Shown: positions 1 to 8,596 of the stretch, one piece after another
Layout of the letters: the number at the start of each line of letters is the position of its first letter
How positions within the stretch are numbered: the stretch's first letter is position 1
NCBI GenBank assembly: GCA_964416195.1
Contig: CAYQDB010000006.1
Span: 1 to 64,000, forward strand
DNA: 64,000 nt
Direction of reading: 5' to 3'
From: CAYQDB01 sp964416195
Lineage (GTDB): Bacteria; Zixibacteria; MSB-5A5; GN15; FEB-12
The notes under the pieces: generated by a model
What the model saw: the letters and a program-made list of their open reading frames with translations, nothing else
Told to the model about the DNA's origin: nothing
Databases searched by the model: none
Position numbers and translations under genes: made by a program

Positions 1-811
1 TCCCCCGGGTAGTGTCCCATATACCCAGGGTTTCCGTGTCAGAGGGATCAAACTTATACTTTGAGCCAAGCAGTTCATGAATCTCACGCTTCGTCACTTC
101 CATGCTTAACGTCGGAGGCGCCTGGACAATAAACAGATTGATATAGTGCCGCGAAAACATTGCTTTGAAGGTAGAGGCGGGAATCCATGAGTGTCTGTTG
201 TCTCGCCCGGTATAGGAACTATTCTGTTTCTTCTCTTTCATCACTCCGACCACAGTGAACGGCGTACCGTTGACCAGGATGCGTTTACCAATCGCATCTT
301 CCGTGTCAAATAGATCCTTCTTCAAACGATCTCCGAGAAATATCACACGCCTTTTCTCAGCGATGTCACGTTCATTGATGAAGCGCGAACCTTCGGCGGG
401 AATAATGTTACGCATATCGCCGAATTCCGGCCACACCCCGCCAACATACCGCAGTGTGCTCTGTTTCCCGTATTTCATTCTCACGCTCCACTTTTGGTAC
501 TCAGGCGAAATGCGGGAAATGGAAGTTGCTCTGTCTTTCAGATAGGAGATATCCTCCTCTGTCAACCGGACCCGACGTCCTGTCGGCATCCCCTTATATT
601 CCTTGGAAGTTACCCCCGGCCAGATGATGGCGATATTATCACCAAGGCCTTTCTGAGACTTGATCTGAGCTTCTGTGATACCTTTGCCAAAAGCGAACAA
701 TAATACAATCGAACAGGTGCCCCAGAAAATGCCGAACATCGTCAGGGCGCTGCGCAGTTTCTGGCGGCGCATGTCATTGAAAAACTGCTTGATAGACAGA
801 AGGGGAACCAT
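1..811 (-). CDS. MacB-type ABC transporter permease, 3' end outside window
   Basis: The reverse strand reads open from an ATG at 811 to the window edge and begins MVPLLSIKQFFNDMRRQKLR, followed by a hydrophobic segment (SALTMFGIFWGTCSIVLLFAF). This is the usual start of FtsX/MacB permeases: one N-terminal membrane helix, then a large periplasmic core domain (here about residues 45-270). The C-terminal three-helix FtsX part lies beyond position 1. A GGAG Shine-Dalgarno motif precedes the ATG. The gene starts 20 nt after the stop of the HlyD-like adaptor, so the two probably form one operon encoding a tripartite efflux or export system. The ATPase is not in the window. The substrate (macrolide, lipoprotein or peptide) cannot be told from this fragment. 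Confidence 0.85.
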   Translation of the reverse strand, partial: MVPLLSIKQFFNDMRRQKLRSALTMFGIFWGTCSIVLLFAFGKGITEAQIKSQKGLGDNIAIIWPGVTSKEYKGMPTGRRVRLTEEDISYLKDRATSISRISPEYQKWSVRMKYGKQSTLRYVGGVWPEFGDMRNIIPAEGSRFINERDIAEKRRVIFLGDRLKKDLFDTEDAIGKRILVNGTPFTVVGVMKEKKQNSSYTGRDNRHSWIPASTFKAMFSRHYINLFIVQAPPTLSMEVTKREIHELLGSKYKFDPSDTETLGIWDTTRG

Positions 812-831
812 AAAGGTGTCTCCAGAACGGG

Positions 832-1926
832 TTAGTCAGCGGTTATCTCTTTTGGGGGACGTTCCACTACCAGTTCGCCTTCGTCCAGACCCTCGACCAC
901 CTCAATGTTGATTCCGTTGGAAAGTCCGGTTTTGATCTCACGGCTGGTAATAACTCCGGTAGTATCCTGCACTTCCACGGTCGAGGCTGAGTCCTCCATC
1001 TTGATAAGCCGCTCAGGTATCAGCAGAATATCCTCTTTTTTCGTAATGACGATATCGGCGTTGGCGCTGTAACCGGCTCGCAGGAACCTCTTGCCCACTT
1101 GCGCGATGCTGATTTCCACTTCAAAGAGGGTTGAACCTTCTTCCTTATGGGCCTTGGGAGAGATCTTTGACAGGATACCGGTCACAGTGTCGTTAGGGAG
1201 AGCGCCTATTTCAATTTCCGCTGTCATTCCTTCATGGAGTTTGCCGACGTCGATCTCGTCAACATTCCCTTTGAAGACCAGATCATCCATCTGGGCCAGG
1301 GTCATAAGGTCTGTGCCTGCCTGATAGGATGTAAGAGGGACAATCGGATCCCCTTCTTCCGCCAACAGTGACAGGACAGTACCTCCAATTGGTGACTTGA
1401 TAATGTTGTCTATTTTCCGGTCGGCGATCTCGGTCCGGCCAGATTCAATGAGGGCGAGCTTTTCCTGAGCCAGCTTCAGGCGAAGCTCGGCCTCTTCGTA
1501 GTCAGCGCGGGAGTTGTCATACTCCTGGTGGGATATCAGCTGCTTATCATTCAGGGTCTTGGACCGGTCAAATTCCCTTTTGGTGTTGTTGAAAGCGACT
1601 TGGTAAAGTTCAACCTGTCGTTTGGCCTCAGCGAACTCCACCGGCGTGGGATCGGGGGCGATGTCAAAAAGAGGATCACCGACTTTGACTTCGTCGCCAA
1701 TTTCTACATATGCCTTTCTTACAATGCCGGATATTTTGGACTTAATGGAAATCTCTTTTATTGGTTCGATTCGACCCACAGCGAGAGCTTTGTCGACGAT
1801 TGCTCCTTTTTCTACAGGTATCGTTTTGTAATTATTTTCCTTTTTGGCCGATCCGTCTATAGCGAAGAAAAAAACACTGGCAACTATGACTACTACAAAT
1901 AGGATCAGGAATACCTTTTTGACCAT
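832..1926 (-). CDS. HlyD/MacA-like periplasmic adaptor of an ABC efflux system
   Basis: A 364-aa protein with an N-terminal signal anchor (MVKKVFLILFVVVIVASVFFFAI), a biotinyl-lipoyl-like half-motif (GRIEPIKEISIKSKISGIVRKAYVEIGDEV), a coiled-coil hairpin at about residues 95-165 and a beta-barrel/membrane-proximal C-terminus. This is the layout of MacA/HlyD membrane-fusion proteins that bridge an inner-membrane pump to an outer-membrane channel. Longer in-frame starts exist as far as 2052, but they add a Cys-rich, non-signal stretch. The ATG at 1926 has a GGGAGAA ribosome-binding site and exposes the signal anchor directly. The MacB-type permease follows 20 nt downstream, which supports a MacAB-like role. 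Confidence 0.88.
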   Translation of the reverse strand: MVKKVFLILFVVVIVASVFFFAIDGSAKKENNYKTIPVEKGAIVDKALAVGRIEPIKEISIKSKISGIVRKAYVEIGDEVKVGDPLFDIAPDPTPVEFAEAKRQVELYQVAFNNTKREFDRSKTLNDKQLISHQEYDNSRADYEEAELRLKLAQEKLALIESGRTEIADRKIDNIIKSPIGGTVLSLLAEEGDPIVPLTSYQAGTDLMTLAQMDDLVFKGNVDEIDVGKLHEGMTAEIEIGALPNDTVTGILSKISPKAHKEEGSTLFEVEISIAQVGKRFLRAGYSANADIVITKKEDILLIPERLIKMEDSASTVEVQDTTGVITSREIKTGLSNGINIEVVEGLDEGELVVERPPKEITAD

Positions 1927-2225
1927 AATCAATTTCTCCCGTCTAAACCTGTTCGGACATTGCTTATACCTATGCACTACGGTCTGACAACAACAAATGT
2001 TTCCCTCTGTCAGGCCAATTTTATGGTCGTTTACGACTGCTGTCGATCCCACCGCCCTGCTGCCGGTTCGAAGTGCTGTGCCCGCCGGCAGTTGTTTCTG
2101 CCGTGGATTCTCCGGTCAAATTAAGCCAACTTGTTTAAGGCTAACCGGCTGATTCGGGGTAAAAGGTTATGGGCAGGAGTTCGCAGCTTCTGTGGTTAAA
2201 AATGGCTATGTGTAGGAAAGAATAG

Positions 2226-3287
2226 ATGGTGACTACTGAGCTAACGGGAGTTATTCGAGTTACAGAGGGATTAGAACTCAGGCAGCCTCTACGACCGCGC
2301 ATCCTGTCTGTGTCTCCCGATAGGGATGGGAGACCGGTAGGGAGTAGCCACCTGGGAACTGTCAGGGATTGTCTGATGGCGGCAGCGGGAAACCTGAACT
2401 TTATGAGAAATCTGGGTAGGACTATACCGCAGTATGATATTGTCCGTCTGCATTTCCTCTCTGGCATACGCTCCTTCGGGTACGTTCTACCGGTTATCGT
2501 TCTGGGGCGATTCTTGGGGAAACGGGTGGTGTTGCGCTACGATCACAATCAGGCCGAGGCGGAGCTGGAGAGTTCCGGTTGGTGGATGCTTCCTCTTTTC
2601 AAATTATGTGATAGGATAGTCGTTTCCTCTAAGTATGTCGCGGACCGGTTAGGCTGCTATGGCGTCCGAGCTGAGGTTATCCCCACGGCTGTCGATGCTC
2701 GACTGTTCATACCTCGCGAAATTTGTTTCGTGCAACCAAGAATAATCGTGTCTCGCTCTATTGAAAAACGTAATAACATCGCCTGCGCCATAGAAGCATT
2801 TGGGCTGGTTAAGCAGAAATATCCGCGGGCGGAGATGGTCATTGCCGGTGATGGCTCACAACGCGGGGAGCTGGAAAGACTGGTTGCAGCGGACAGGCTA
2901 AATGGAGTGACTTTTACTGGACGGTTAGATCAACATCAACGTGCGAGTTGTTTTGCTAAAGCCGATGTATATGTGAACACATCTACAATTGACGGTCTTC
3001 CGGCTTCTTTGTTGGAAGCACTGGCAGTCGGGTTGCCGGTTATAACCACGGACGCAGGTGGCATTGCTGCGATCATAACAGATCGTGAAAATGGGCTTAT
3101 AGTGAGGCACAATGATCCATCCATGTTGGCTGACAGGATTATCGAGCTGGTCGAGTCACCGGAATTGGTGACGAAGCTCTCTGAGCAGGCAAAGGCCTCT
3201 GTGAACGATTATTCATGGTCTCAAGTTGACGCAAAGTGGGGAGATCTGTATTGGGAGCTGTACAGGAGTGGTGGTGGGTCTCGTTAA
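2226..3287 (+). CDS. Glycosyltransferase family 4 (GT-B fold)
   Basis: A 353-aa cytoplasmic protein with the C-terminal nucleotide-sugar half of GT4 enzymes: a VIAGDGSQRGELERL strand-helix and a VYVNTSTIDGLPASLLEALAVGLPVI segment carrying the E-x7-E motif, then TDAGGIAAIITDRENG. The N-terminal acceptor half is short and ends near residue 110. An aggaaag ribosome-binding site precedes the ATG. It stands alone: a divergent 299-nt gap separates it from the HlyD gene and a 270-nt gap from the carboxylase operon, so there is no cluster to suggest its acceptor. It probably acts on a cell-surface glycan or glycolipid. The exact sugar is not predictable. Confidence 0.85.
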   Translation: MVTTELTGVIRVTEGLELRQPLRPRILSVSPDRDGRPVGSSHLGTVRDCLMAAAGNLNFMRNLGRTIPQYDIVRLHFLSGIRSFGYVLPVIVLGRFLGKRVVLRYDHNQAEAELESSGWWMLPLFKLCDRIVVSSKYVADRLGCYGVRAEVIPTAVDARLFIPREICFVQPRIIVSRSIEKRNNIACAIEAFGLVKQKYPRAEMVIAGDGSQRGELERLVAADRLNGVTFTGRLDQHQRASCFAKADVYVNTSTIDGLPASLLEALAVGLPVITTDAGGIAAIITDRENGLIVRHNDPSMLADRIIELVESPELVTKLSEQAKASVNDYSWSQVDAKWGDLYWELYRSGGGSR

Positions 3288-3557
3288 AGCTCAGGCGGTT
3301 ATCTCGAATCCCCACAAGCGTAACATGGTAGAGCCGGTTGCCCGACATATCCCTTTACAAACTTGCCTTCAATAAGTATATTCTCGTTTCAATAACCTGC
3401 GAGCCGGCGGTTTAGTTATTGAATACTAACGGCTTGCCGAACCTTATAGTGATCGTTGTACGAGTGAACGAAATCATAAGAACTGCTCAACGGGCGCCTG
3501 TCGGGGTTGTAATTCGCCCACACCAGCGGAAAATAACTCTAATCGGAAGAACTAAGC
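3288..3557. other. Intergenic leader of the carboxylase operon
   Basis: The 270 nt between the glycosyltransferase and the carboxylase operon hold no supported ORF. An 8-bp inverted repeat (TCAATAAC ... GTTATTGA, about 3390-3424) is the only clear structure. It could be a hairpin or an operator for the leucine-degradation operon, but nothing distinguishes these. Confidence 0.3.
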
Positions 3558-5165
3558 ATGTTTCGTATTGAATCCAAAGTCAGTACTAAGACCGATGTCT
3601 ACAAGGACAACTACGAGAAAAACAAAGACTTCCATACAGAGTTCAAGGAACGGTTGGAAAAAGTAAAATTAGGCGGGCCGGAAAAATCGCGCAAGCGCCA
3701 CACCGACCGGGGAAAGCTGTTGCCCCGAGACCGCCTGGCGCGGCTCCTTGATCGTAATACTCCTTTCCTCGAACTTAGCCCCCTGGCTGCTTATGACATG
3801 TACAACAACGAGGCGCCGGCGGCTGGAATTATCACCGGCATCGGGTCGGTACACGGTCGGGAAGTAATGGTGATTGTTAATGACGCCACTGTCAAGGGTG
3901 GCACTTACTATCCCATCACCATCCTGAAACATGCCCGCGCCCAGGCAATCGCCGAAGCTAACTACGTGACGTGCATTTACCTGGTTGACTCCGGCGGCAT
4001 CTTCCTGCCGCTGCAGTCGGGGACGTTTCCTGACAAGGATCACTTTGGGCGGATATTCTACAATCAGGCGCGGATGTCGGCCAAAGGGATCGCGCAAATC
4101 TCAGCGGTGTTGGGTTCGTGTACGGCGGGCGGCGCCTACCAGCCAGCTATGTCGGATGAGACCGTCATCGTTCGCAAGCAGGGGACAATCTTCATCGGCG
4201 GGCCGCCGCTGGTTAAAGCGGCAACCGGCGAGGTTGTAACGGCCGAGGAGCTGGGCGGTGCCGACGTACACTGTCGCACTTCAGGGGTGAGCGATCACTA
4301 CGCCCAGAACGACGAACATGCCTTACAAATCTGCCGTAATATCGTGCAGAATCTGAACCGTCCTCCCCGCACTGAGCTTGACCGTGCCGAATCTGAGGAC
4401 CCATATTATGACCCCGAGGAACTCTACGGCATTGTCCCCCACGACGTACGCAAGCCATATGATGTTCGCGAGGTGATTGCGCGTTTAGTCGACGGCTCAC
4501 GCTTCCATGAGTTCAAGGAGTTGTACGGCGTCACGCTGGTGACCGGCTTTGCGAGGATTATGGGTTATCCGGTCGGCATCATTGGCAACAATGGTGTCTT
4601 GTTTTCAGAGTCATCGGTGAAGGGAGCACACTTTGTTGAACTGTGCACTATACGCAAAATACCTCTCATCTTCCTGCAGAACATCTCCGGTTTTATTGTC
4701 GGGCGGCAGTATGAAGCGGGAGGAATTGCCCGTGACGGGGCCAAGATGGTTCATGCCGTCGCCAATGCCGATGTGCCCAAGTTCACATTGATCGTGGGCG
4801 GTTCCTACGGAGCCGGGAACTATGCCATGTGTGGCCGGGGATATTTCCCCAGACTGTTGTGGATGTGGCCCAACGCCAGAATATGTGTTATGGGTGGGGA
4901 GCAAGCGGCGGGCGTGCTGACATCGGTCAAGATTAAGCAGCTCGAAGCCGAAGGGCGCAAACTGACCGAAGAGGAAATCGATGCCATTCGTCAGCCGATT
5001 CTTGAAAAGTACGAATCTGAATCTACCCCCTACTATTCCGGCGCTCGCCTATGGGATGACGGCATGATCGGCTTTACCGAGACGCGCGAGGCGCTGGCTT
5101 TGGCTATTTCGATGTCATTAAATGCGCCAATTCCCGATCAGCAGTACGGCGTTTTCAGGATGTAA
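3558..5165 (+). CDS. mccB: Methylcrotonyl-CoA carboxylase, carboxyltransferase (beta) subunit
   Basis: A 535-aa biotin-dependent carboxyltransferase with N- and C-terminal crotonase-like halves. It carries signatures specific to the methylcrotonyl-CoA carboxylase beta chain: FPDKDHFGRIFYNQARMSAKG, LGSCTAGGAYQPAMSDE, RKQGTIFIGGPPLVKAATGE and GGADVHCRTSGVSDHYA. The enzyme carboxylates 3-methylcrotonyl-CoA to 3-methylglutaconyl-CoA in leucine breakdown, taking CO2 from carboxybiotin made by the biotin carboxylase and carrier encoded downstream. The ATG at 3558 has a GGAAG ribosome-binding site 8 nt upstream. It is the first of four same-strand genes. Geranyl-CoA or another acyl-CoA carboxylase is a less likely alternative. 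Confidence 0.92.
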   Translation: MFRIESKVSTKTDVYKDNYEKNKDFHTEFKERLEKVKLGGPEKSRKRHTDRGKLLPRDRLARLLDRNTPFLELSPLAAYDMYNNEAPAAGIITGIGSVHGREVMVIVNDATVKGGTYYPITILKHARAQAIAEANYVTCIYLVDSGGIFLPLQSGTFPDKDHFGRIFYNQARMSAKGIAQISAVLGSCTAGGAYQPAMSDETVIVRKQGTIFIGGPPLVKAATGEVVTAEELGGADVHCRTSGVSDHYAQNDEHALQICRNIVQNLNRPPRTELDRAESEDPYYDPEELYGIVPHDVRKPYDVREVIARLVDGSRFHEFKELYGVTLVTGFARIMGYPVGIIGNNGVLFSESSVKGAHFVELCTIRKIPLIFLQNISGFIVGRQYEAGGIARDGAKMVHAVANADVPKFTLIVGGSYGAGNYAMCGRGYFPRLLWMWPNARICVMGGEQAAGVLTSVKIKQLEAEGRKLTEEEIDAIRQPILEKYESESTPYYSGARLWDDGMIGFTETREALALAISMSLNAPIPDQQYGVFRM

Positions 5166-5184
5166 CGAGGTAATTAAAACAACG

Positions 5185-5970
5185 ATGGAATTCACGACTG
5201 TCAAATATGAAGTAGACGACAGAATTGCCCGCATAACCTTCAACCGTCCGGAGATACACAACGCATTCAACGGGACTGTCATCACGGAGATGCAACAGGT
5301 CTTCGATGAGATCGGGAAGGATGAAGGTATTCGTGTTGTGGTGCTAACCGGCGCCGGCAAGTCGTTTTGTGCGGGAGCCGATTTGAACTGGATGCGCTCA
5401 GTAATCAAGCAGTCCTTTGTGGAAAATCTTGCAGAGTCGAAGGCGTTGGCAGAGTTGTTTTATAGTATCTACACCTGCAAGCGACCTGTGATTGGGCGGA
5501 TAAACGGCGCTGCAATCGGTGGCGGCACCGGATTTGTAGCTGTATGCGATATAGCGATAGCCGCACAGTCGTCGGTTTTTTCGTTTTCTGAAGTGAAGAT
5601 CGGTCTCATACCGGCCTGTATCGGACCGTATGTTGTAAAGAAGATCGGTGAGGGGAAAACGAGAGAATTGTTCATCACCGGCGAACGCATGAACGCCGAG
5701 CGCGCCCACGAGGTGGGGCTTGTCAGCCGGGTGGTTGATGATGACCAGCTTGACAGTGAAGTTGACAAGTTAATCAAGTTTTTACTCTCCTCCGGCCCTG
5801 AGGCAGTAGCGATGGCGAAAAAACTGATCGGCGAGGTTCCGGCAATGACACCGGAGCAGTATAAGCCCTACACCGCTGAGATGATCGCCCGTCTGCGCAT
5901 CTCCGACGAAGGGCAGGAAGGGATGGATGCTTTTTTGAACAAGCGTAAGCCAGGATGGGTGGAACGATAG
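5185..5970 (+). CDS. liuC: Enoyl-CoA hydratase/isomerase, probably methylglutaconyl-CoA hydratase
   Basis: A 261-aa crotonase-fold protein with the oxyanion-hole motifs VVLTGAGKSFCAGADLNWM and GRINGAAIGGGTGFVAVCDIAIA and the family's C-terminal helices. The start at 5185 (MEFTTVKYEVDD) is preferred. A start 63 nt further upstream would overlap the carboxyltransferase gene and add a tail absent from the family. Its place between the two halves of methylcrotonyl-CoA carboxylase argues for hydration of 3-methylglutaconyl-CoA to HMG-CoA, the next leucine-degradation step. A general short-chain enoyl-CoA hydratase remains possible from sequence alone. Confidence 0.88.
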   Translation: MEFTTVKYEVDDRIARITFNRPEIHNAFNGTVITEMQQVFDEIGKDEGIRVVVLTGAGKSFCAGADLNWMRSVIKQSFVENLAESKALAELFYSIYTCKRPVIGRINGAAIGGGTGFVAVCDIAIAAQSSVFSFSEVKIGLIPACIGPYVVKKIGEGKTRELFITGERMNAERAHEVGLVSRVVDDDQLDSEVDKLIKFLLSSGPEAVAMAKKLIGEVPAMTPEQYKPYTAEMIARLRISDEGQEGMDAFLNKRKPGWVER

Positions 5971-5977
5971 ATAAAAG

Positions 5978-5999
5978 CGGCAGATGTGGACATCTGCCG
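5978..5999. repeat. Single WGGA-loop hairpin inside the leucine operon
   Basis: A perfect hairpin, stem CGGCAGATG / CATCTGCCG with loop TGGA, starts 8 nt after the hydratase stop and ends 24 nt before the biotin carboxylase start. It belongs to the dispersed hairpin family described in the findings. In an operon mRNA it could stabilise the upstream message or lower expression of the downstream gene. No U-tract follows, so it is not an intrinsic terminator. Confidence 0.8.
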
Positions 6000-6023
6000 G
6001 TCACGAAATTCGTATAAAATGTG

Positions 6024-7538
6024 ATGAAAGGATTATTCAACAAAATCCTCGTTGCCAATCGGTCGGAGATTGCCATACGGGTTATGAATGCTTGCCGCAC
6101 TCTTGGTATCCCGTCGGTGGCCGTCTATTCCGATGCCGACAAAAACAGCAAACACCGTTTGTTTGCCGATGAGGCCATCCATATTGGTCCATCGCCGCCC
6201 CGTGAGTCATACCTTGATATCGAAAAGATTATCAATGCCGCCAAACAAACCGCCTGTGATGCTATCCATCCCGGCTACGGCTTCCTGGCGGAAAATCCTA
6301 TGTTCGCCGGGAGGTGTGCGGAAGAAAAGATAGTATTCATAGGCCCTTCCGCTGAAGCTATTCGGCTTCTCGGAAACAAAATAGAGTCGCGTATCAAGAT
6401 GGCCGAGGCTGATGTGCCGATCATTCCCGGAATGAAGTCAACCGCTGCGGATATGACCACGTTTGAAAAAGCCGCCGAGGAAGCCGGTTATCCGGTACTG
6501 ATCAAGGCGGCTGCCGGCGGCGGCGGCAAAGGGATGCGCGTTGTGGACGGACGGGATGGTCTTAAGGATGCTGTGGAAGCCGCCCGCCGTGAAGCGAAAA
6601 ACGCCTTCGATGACGACACCGTTTATCTTGAGAAGTACATCGTTAATCCCCGCCATATTGAGTTCCAGGTTCTGGCCGATCATCACGGGAACACGATCCA
6701 TCTGTTTGAGCGAGAGTGCTCGATCCAGCGTCGTCATCAGAAAATTATCGAAGAGACCCCGTCAGTGGCCCTTAATGATGAACTACGAGAGCAAATGGGA
6801 AAAGACGCCGTCAGGGTAGCGCAGGCAGCGCATTACACCAATGCCGGTACAGTGGAATTTCTCTTTGATGAAAGCGGCCATTACTATTTTCTTGAGGTGA
6901 ACACACGCCTTCAGGTGGAGCACCCTGTCACGGAAATGGTTACGGGCACCGATCTTGTCGTGGAGCAGATTCGCATTGCCGCCGGACTTCCTCTTAGTGA
7001 CCAGCTTGCCAATCTCACGCAGCGGGGACATGCCATCGAGTGTCGTATTTATGCTGAGGATGGAGAGAACAACTTTTTCCCTTCAACCGGCACGATTGTT
7101 CACTATTCCGAGCCAGTCGGTCCGGGCATTCGCGTCGACTCCGGAATCCAGGCCGGGATGGAGGTTACTGTCGACTACGATCCTATCATGGCTAAACTGG
7201 TTGTTCATGCCCCGACCCGCAAGCTGGCTATCGCTAAAATGATCCATGCTCTCAACGAGTACAAGATCCTCGGCGTCAAGACATCGAAGAAGTTCATGAT
7301 TGACGTGATGAGGCATCCTGATTTTATCGCCGGGAAAACCTACACCAGTTTCATCGAAAAGAACATGGCCGAGCGCCAACTGGACATCGACACATACAAA
7401 GAATTAGCTGTTGCCGTGGCGACCGTTGCCTCGTCATCGGCCGCAGTCCCTGTAGTCAAAGGAATAAATGGGGCGACATCTCCAACTCCGTGGGAGGTAA
7501 TTGGAAACTGGCAGATTGGGGGCTCCATCCATGAGTAG
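6024..7538 (+). CDS. Biotin carboxylase subunit of methylcrotonyl-CoA carboxylase
   Basis: A 504-aa ATP-grasp biotin carboxylase. Visible motifs are FNKILVANRSEIAIRVMNA at the start, the glycine-rich ATP loop (KAAAGGGGKGMRVV), HIEFQVLADHHGN, RRHQKIIEETPS and EVNTRLQVEHPVTEM. It uses ATP and bicarbonate to carboxylate biotin on the carrier protein. A GTG lies 3 nt upstream, but the ATG at 6024 is taken. Actinobacterial and mitochondrial alpha chains carry the biotin domain on the same chain. Here the protein ends after the carboxylase domain and a short Ala/Val-rich tail, and the carrier is a separate gene overlapping it by 8 nt. AccC of fatty-acid synthesis is a possible alternative, but the operon favours the leucine pathway. 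Confidence 0.9.
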   Translation: MKGLFNKILVANRSEIAIRVMNACRTLGIPSVAVYSDADKNSKHRLFADEAIHIGPSPPRESYLDIEKIINAAKQTACDAIHPGYGFLAENPMFAGRCAEEKIVFIGPSAEAIRLLGNKIESRIKMAEADVPIIPGMKSTAADMTTFEKAAEEAGYPVLIKAAAGGGGKGMRVVDGRDGLKDAVEAARREAKNAFDDDTVYLEKYIVNPRHIEFQVLADHHGNTIHLFERECSIQRRHQKIIEETPSVALNDELREQMGKDAVRVAQAAHYTNAGTVEFLFDESGHYYFLEVNTRLQVEHPVTEMVTGTDLVVEQIRIAAGLPLSDQLANLTQRGHAIECRIYAEDGENNFFPSTGTIVHYSEPVGPGIRVDSGIQAGMEVTVDYDPIMAKLVVHAPTRKLAIAKMIHALNEYKILGVKTSKKFMIDVMRHPDFIAGKTYTSFIEKNMAERQLDIDTYKELAVAVATVASSSAAVPVVKGINGATSPTPWEVIGNWQIGGSIHE

Positions 7539-8034
7539 CTACGAATTCCTTTTCGACGGCGACGCTGTTACTTCCAGCTTGGAGAAAGATGGCGGCGGTT
7601 TTAGAGTGAAGGTTGGCAGCAGTGAGTTCGAGTTTCGTTCTGTTGGAGATAATCTGTTTTCAACATCTATCAATGGCGCCAGGCGCCAGATTGCAGTTGT
7701 CAAACACAAGGGGGTTTATTATATCGATATCGACTCGGCACTGTTGGAGGTCCAGGAGGCCTCGGAAGATACCTTCGGCGGCGGCGCGAGTGATCTTGTC
7801 GGCGAGAAAGACAAGGTCTTTGCCCCGATGCCGGGCAAGATCGTTAAAATCATGGTTAAGGTAGGCGACAAGGTTGTCGAGAAGCAGCCGTTGGTGATTG
7901 TCGAAGCGATGAAGATGGAAAACCAGGTTAATTCCCGCGCCAAGGGCAGAGTGAAGGCAGTCCACTTTTCTCCCGGCGATCAGGTTGACACTGAAAGAGC
8001 CATCATCGAACTCGAGCTGGCTGAGCAGGGATAA
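7531..8034 (+). CDS. Biotin carboxyl carrier protein of methylcrotonyl-CoA carboxylase
   Basis: A 167-aa protein whose C-terminal 75 residues form a biotinyl domain (VFAPMPGKIVKIMVKVGDKV ... VIVEAMKMENQ). Biotin is expected on Lys128 of EAMKM. The first 85 residues resemble the BT domain that links carboxylase and carrier in fused alpha subunits, so this looks like the C-terminal half of such a subunit encoded separately. The ATG at 7531 overlaps the carboxylase stop by 8 nt (ATGAGTAG), implying translational coupling and matched stoichiometry. An upstream in-frame TTG at 7501 lies deep in the carboxylase gene and is rejected. Confidence 0.9.
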   Translation: MSSYEFLFDGDAVTSSLEKDGGGFRVKVGSSEFEFRSVGDNLFSTSINGARRQIAVVKHKGVYYIDIDSALLEVQEASEDTFGGGASDLVGEKDKVFAPMPGKIVKIMVKVGDKVVEKQPLVIVEAMKMENQVNSRAKGRVKAVHFSPGDQVDTERAIIELELAEQG

Positions 8035-8063
8035 CTCTTACCGCTTTATGTTGGATATGTTAC

Positions 8064-8088
8064 TGTTGCCGTGCGTTGCATGGCAACA
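8064..8088 (+). terminator. Stem-loop after the leucine operon
   Basis: TGTTGCCGTGC / GCATGGCAACA can form an 11-bp stem, with one G-T pair, around a GTT loop 29 nt after the carrier-protein stop. No U-run follows, so it may protect the 3' end or act as a Rho-dependent terminator rather than an intrinsic one. Confidence 0.4.
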
Positions 8089-8094
8089 ATTCAC

Positions 8095-8123
8095 TTGACT
8101 GTGGCGCTGTTTCCCATTAATTC
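8095..8123 (+). promoter_or_regulatory. Possible promoter of tRNA-Met
   Basis: TTGACT (8095-8100), a 17-nt spacer and TAATTC (8118-8123) lie 28 nt before the tRNA. The -35 box is good and the -10 box is weak. Confidence 0.4.
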
Positions 8124-8151
8124 AGCCTCTTAGGATGCTTTGAGTAGTAAT

Positions 8152-8225
8152 GGCGGTGTAGCTCAGTTGGTTAGAGCAGCGGAATCATAATCCGCGTGTC
8201 CGGGGTTCAAGTCCCTGCACCGCTA
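8152..8225 (+). tRNA. tRNA-Met (CAT), elongator type
   Basis: A 74-nt cloverleaf: acceptor GGCGGTG / CACCGCT with a G1-U72 pair, D-arm GCTC ... GAGC, anticodon stem GCGGA / TCCGC around loop ATCATAA (anticodon CAT), and T-arm with TTCAAGT. The GGCGGTGTAGCTCAG start and the wobble first pair match elongator tRNA-Met of Bacillus rather than initiator tRNA. A lysidine-type tRNA-Ile with the same anticodon cannot be fully excluded. CCA is not encoded. Confidence 0.92.
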
Positions 8226-8239
8226 TTATCTATAATTGC

Positions 8240-8298
8240 GGTCGGCGTATGTCCTCATACGCCGACCCCCCCGAAACGCAGCGGACGAGGACGTCCGC
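8240..8298. repeat. Paired-hairpin module (TCCT loop, then AGGA loop)
   Basis: Two perfect hairpins lie 13 nt apart between the convergent tRNA genes. The first has the 12-bp stem GGTCGGCGTATG and loop TCCT (8240-8267). The second has the 7-bp stem GCGGACG and loop AGGA (8281-8298). The two loops are exact complements. The same order and spacing recurs at 12069, 16998 and 24177. Confidence 0.85.
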
Positions 8299-8457
8299 CG
8301 TGCACGAAACAGTCATCTTTTTTATGTCAGTGCTCATATTTGCATTATAACGACTGAAACAGGATTTTTTGTCTTTCGATATAAGCTCTGATGTCGGTTG
8401 GAATAGAAAAACAGAGCGCCTGTCAAGCTGTCAATCGACAGGCACTTATGACATTGG

Positions 8458-8529
8458 TGGCGGTACGGGGAATCGAACCCCGGTTTGATGGCTGAGAACC
8501 ACCCGTCCTAACCCCTAGACGATACCGCC
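8458..8529 (-). tRNA. tRNA-Glu (CTC)
   Basis: The reverse strand gives acceptor GGCGGTA / TACCGCC, a D-arm (GTCTAGGGGTTAGGAC), anticodon stem GGTGG / CCATC around TTCTCAG (anticodon CTC), and T-arm GGGG-TTCGATT-CCCC. The discriminator A is followed by an encoded CCA (8455-8457). The other two tRNAs in the window lack an encoded CCA. Confidence 0.95.
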
Positions 8530-8568
8530 AAAATCAGTACGCAATGCGAATAAGGCGACAAACGCTTG

Positions 8569-8596
8569 AATATACTGACGAAACCGTCCTTGTCAA
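8569..8596 (-). promoter_or_regulatory. Sigma-70 type promoter of tRNA-Glu
   Basis: On the minus strand TTGACA (8596-8591), a 16-nt spacer and TATATT (8574-8569) place transcription about 30 nt before the tRNA 5' end. Confidence 0.7.
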
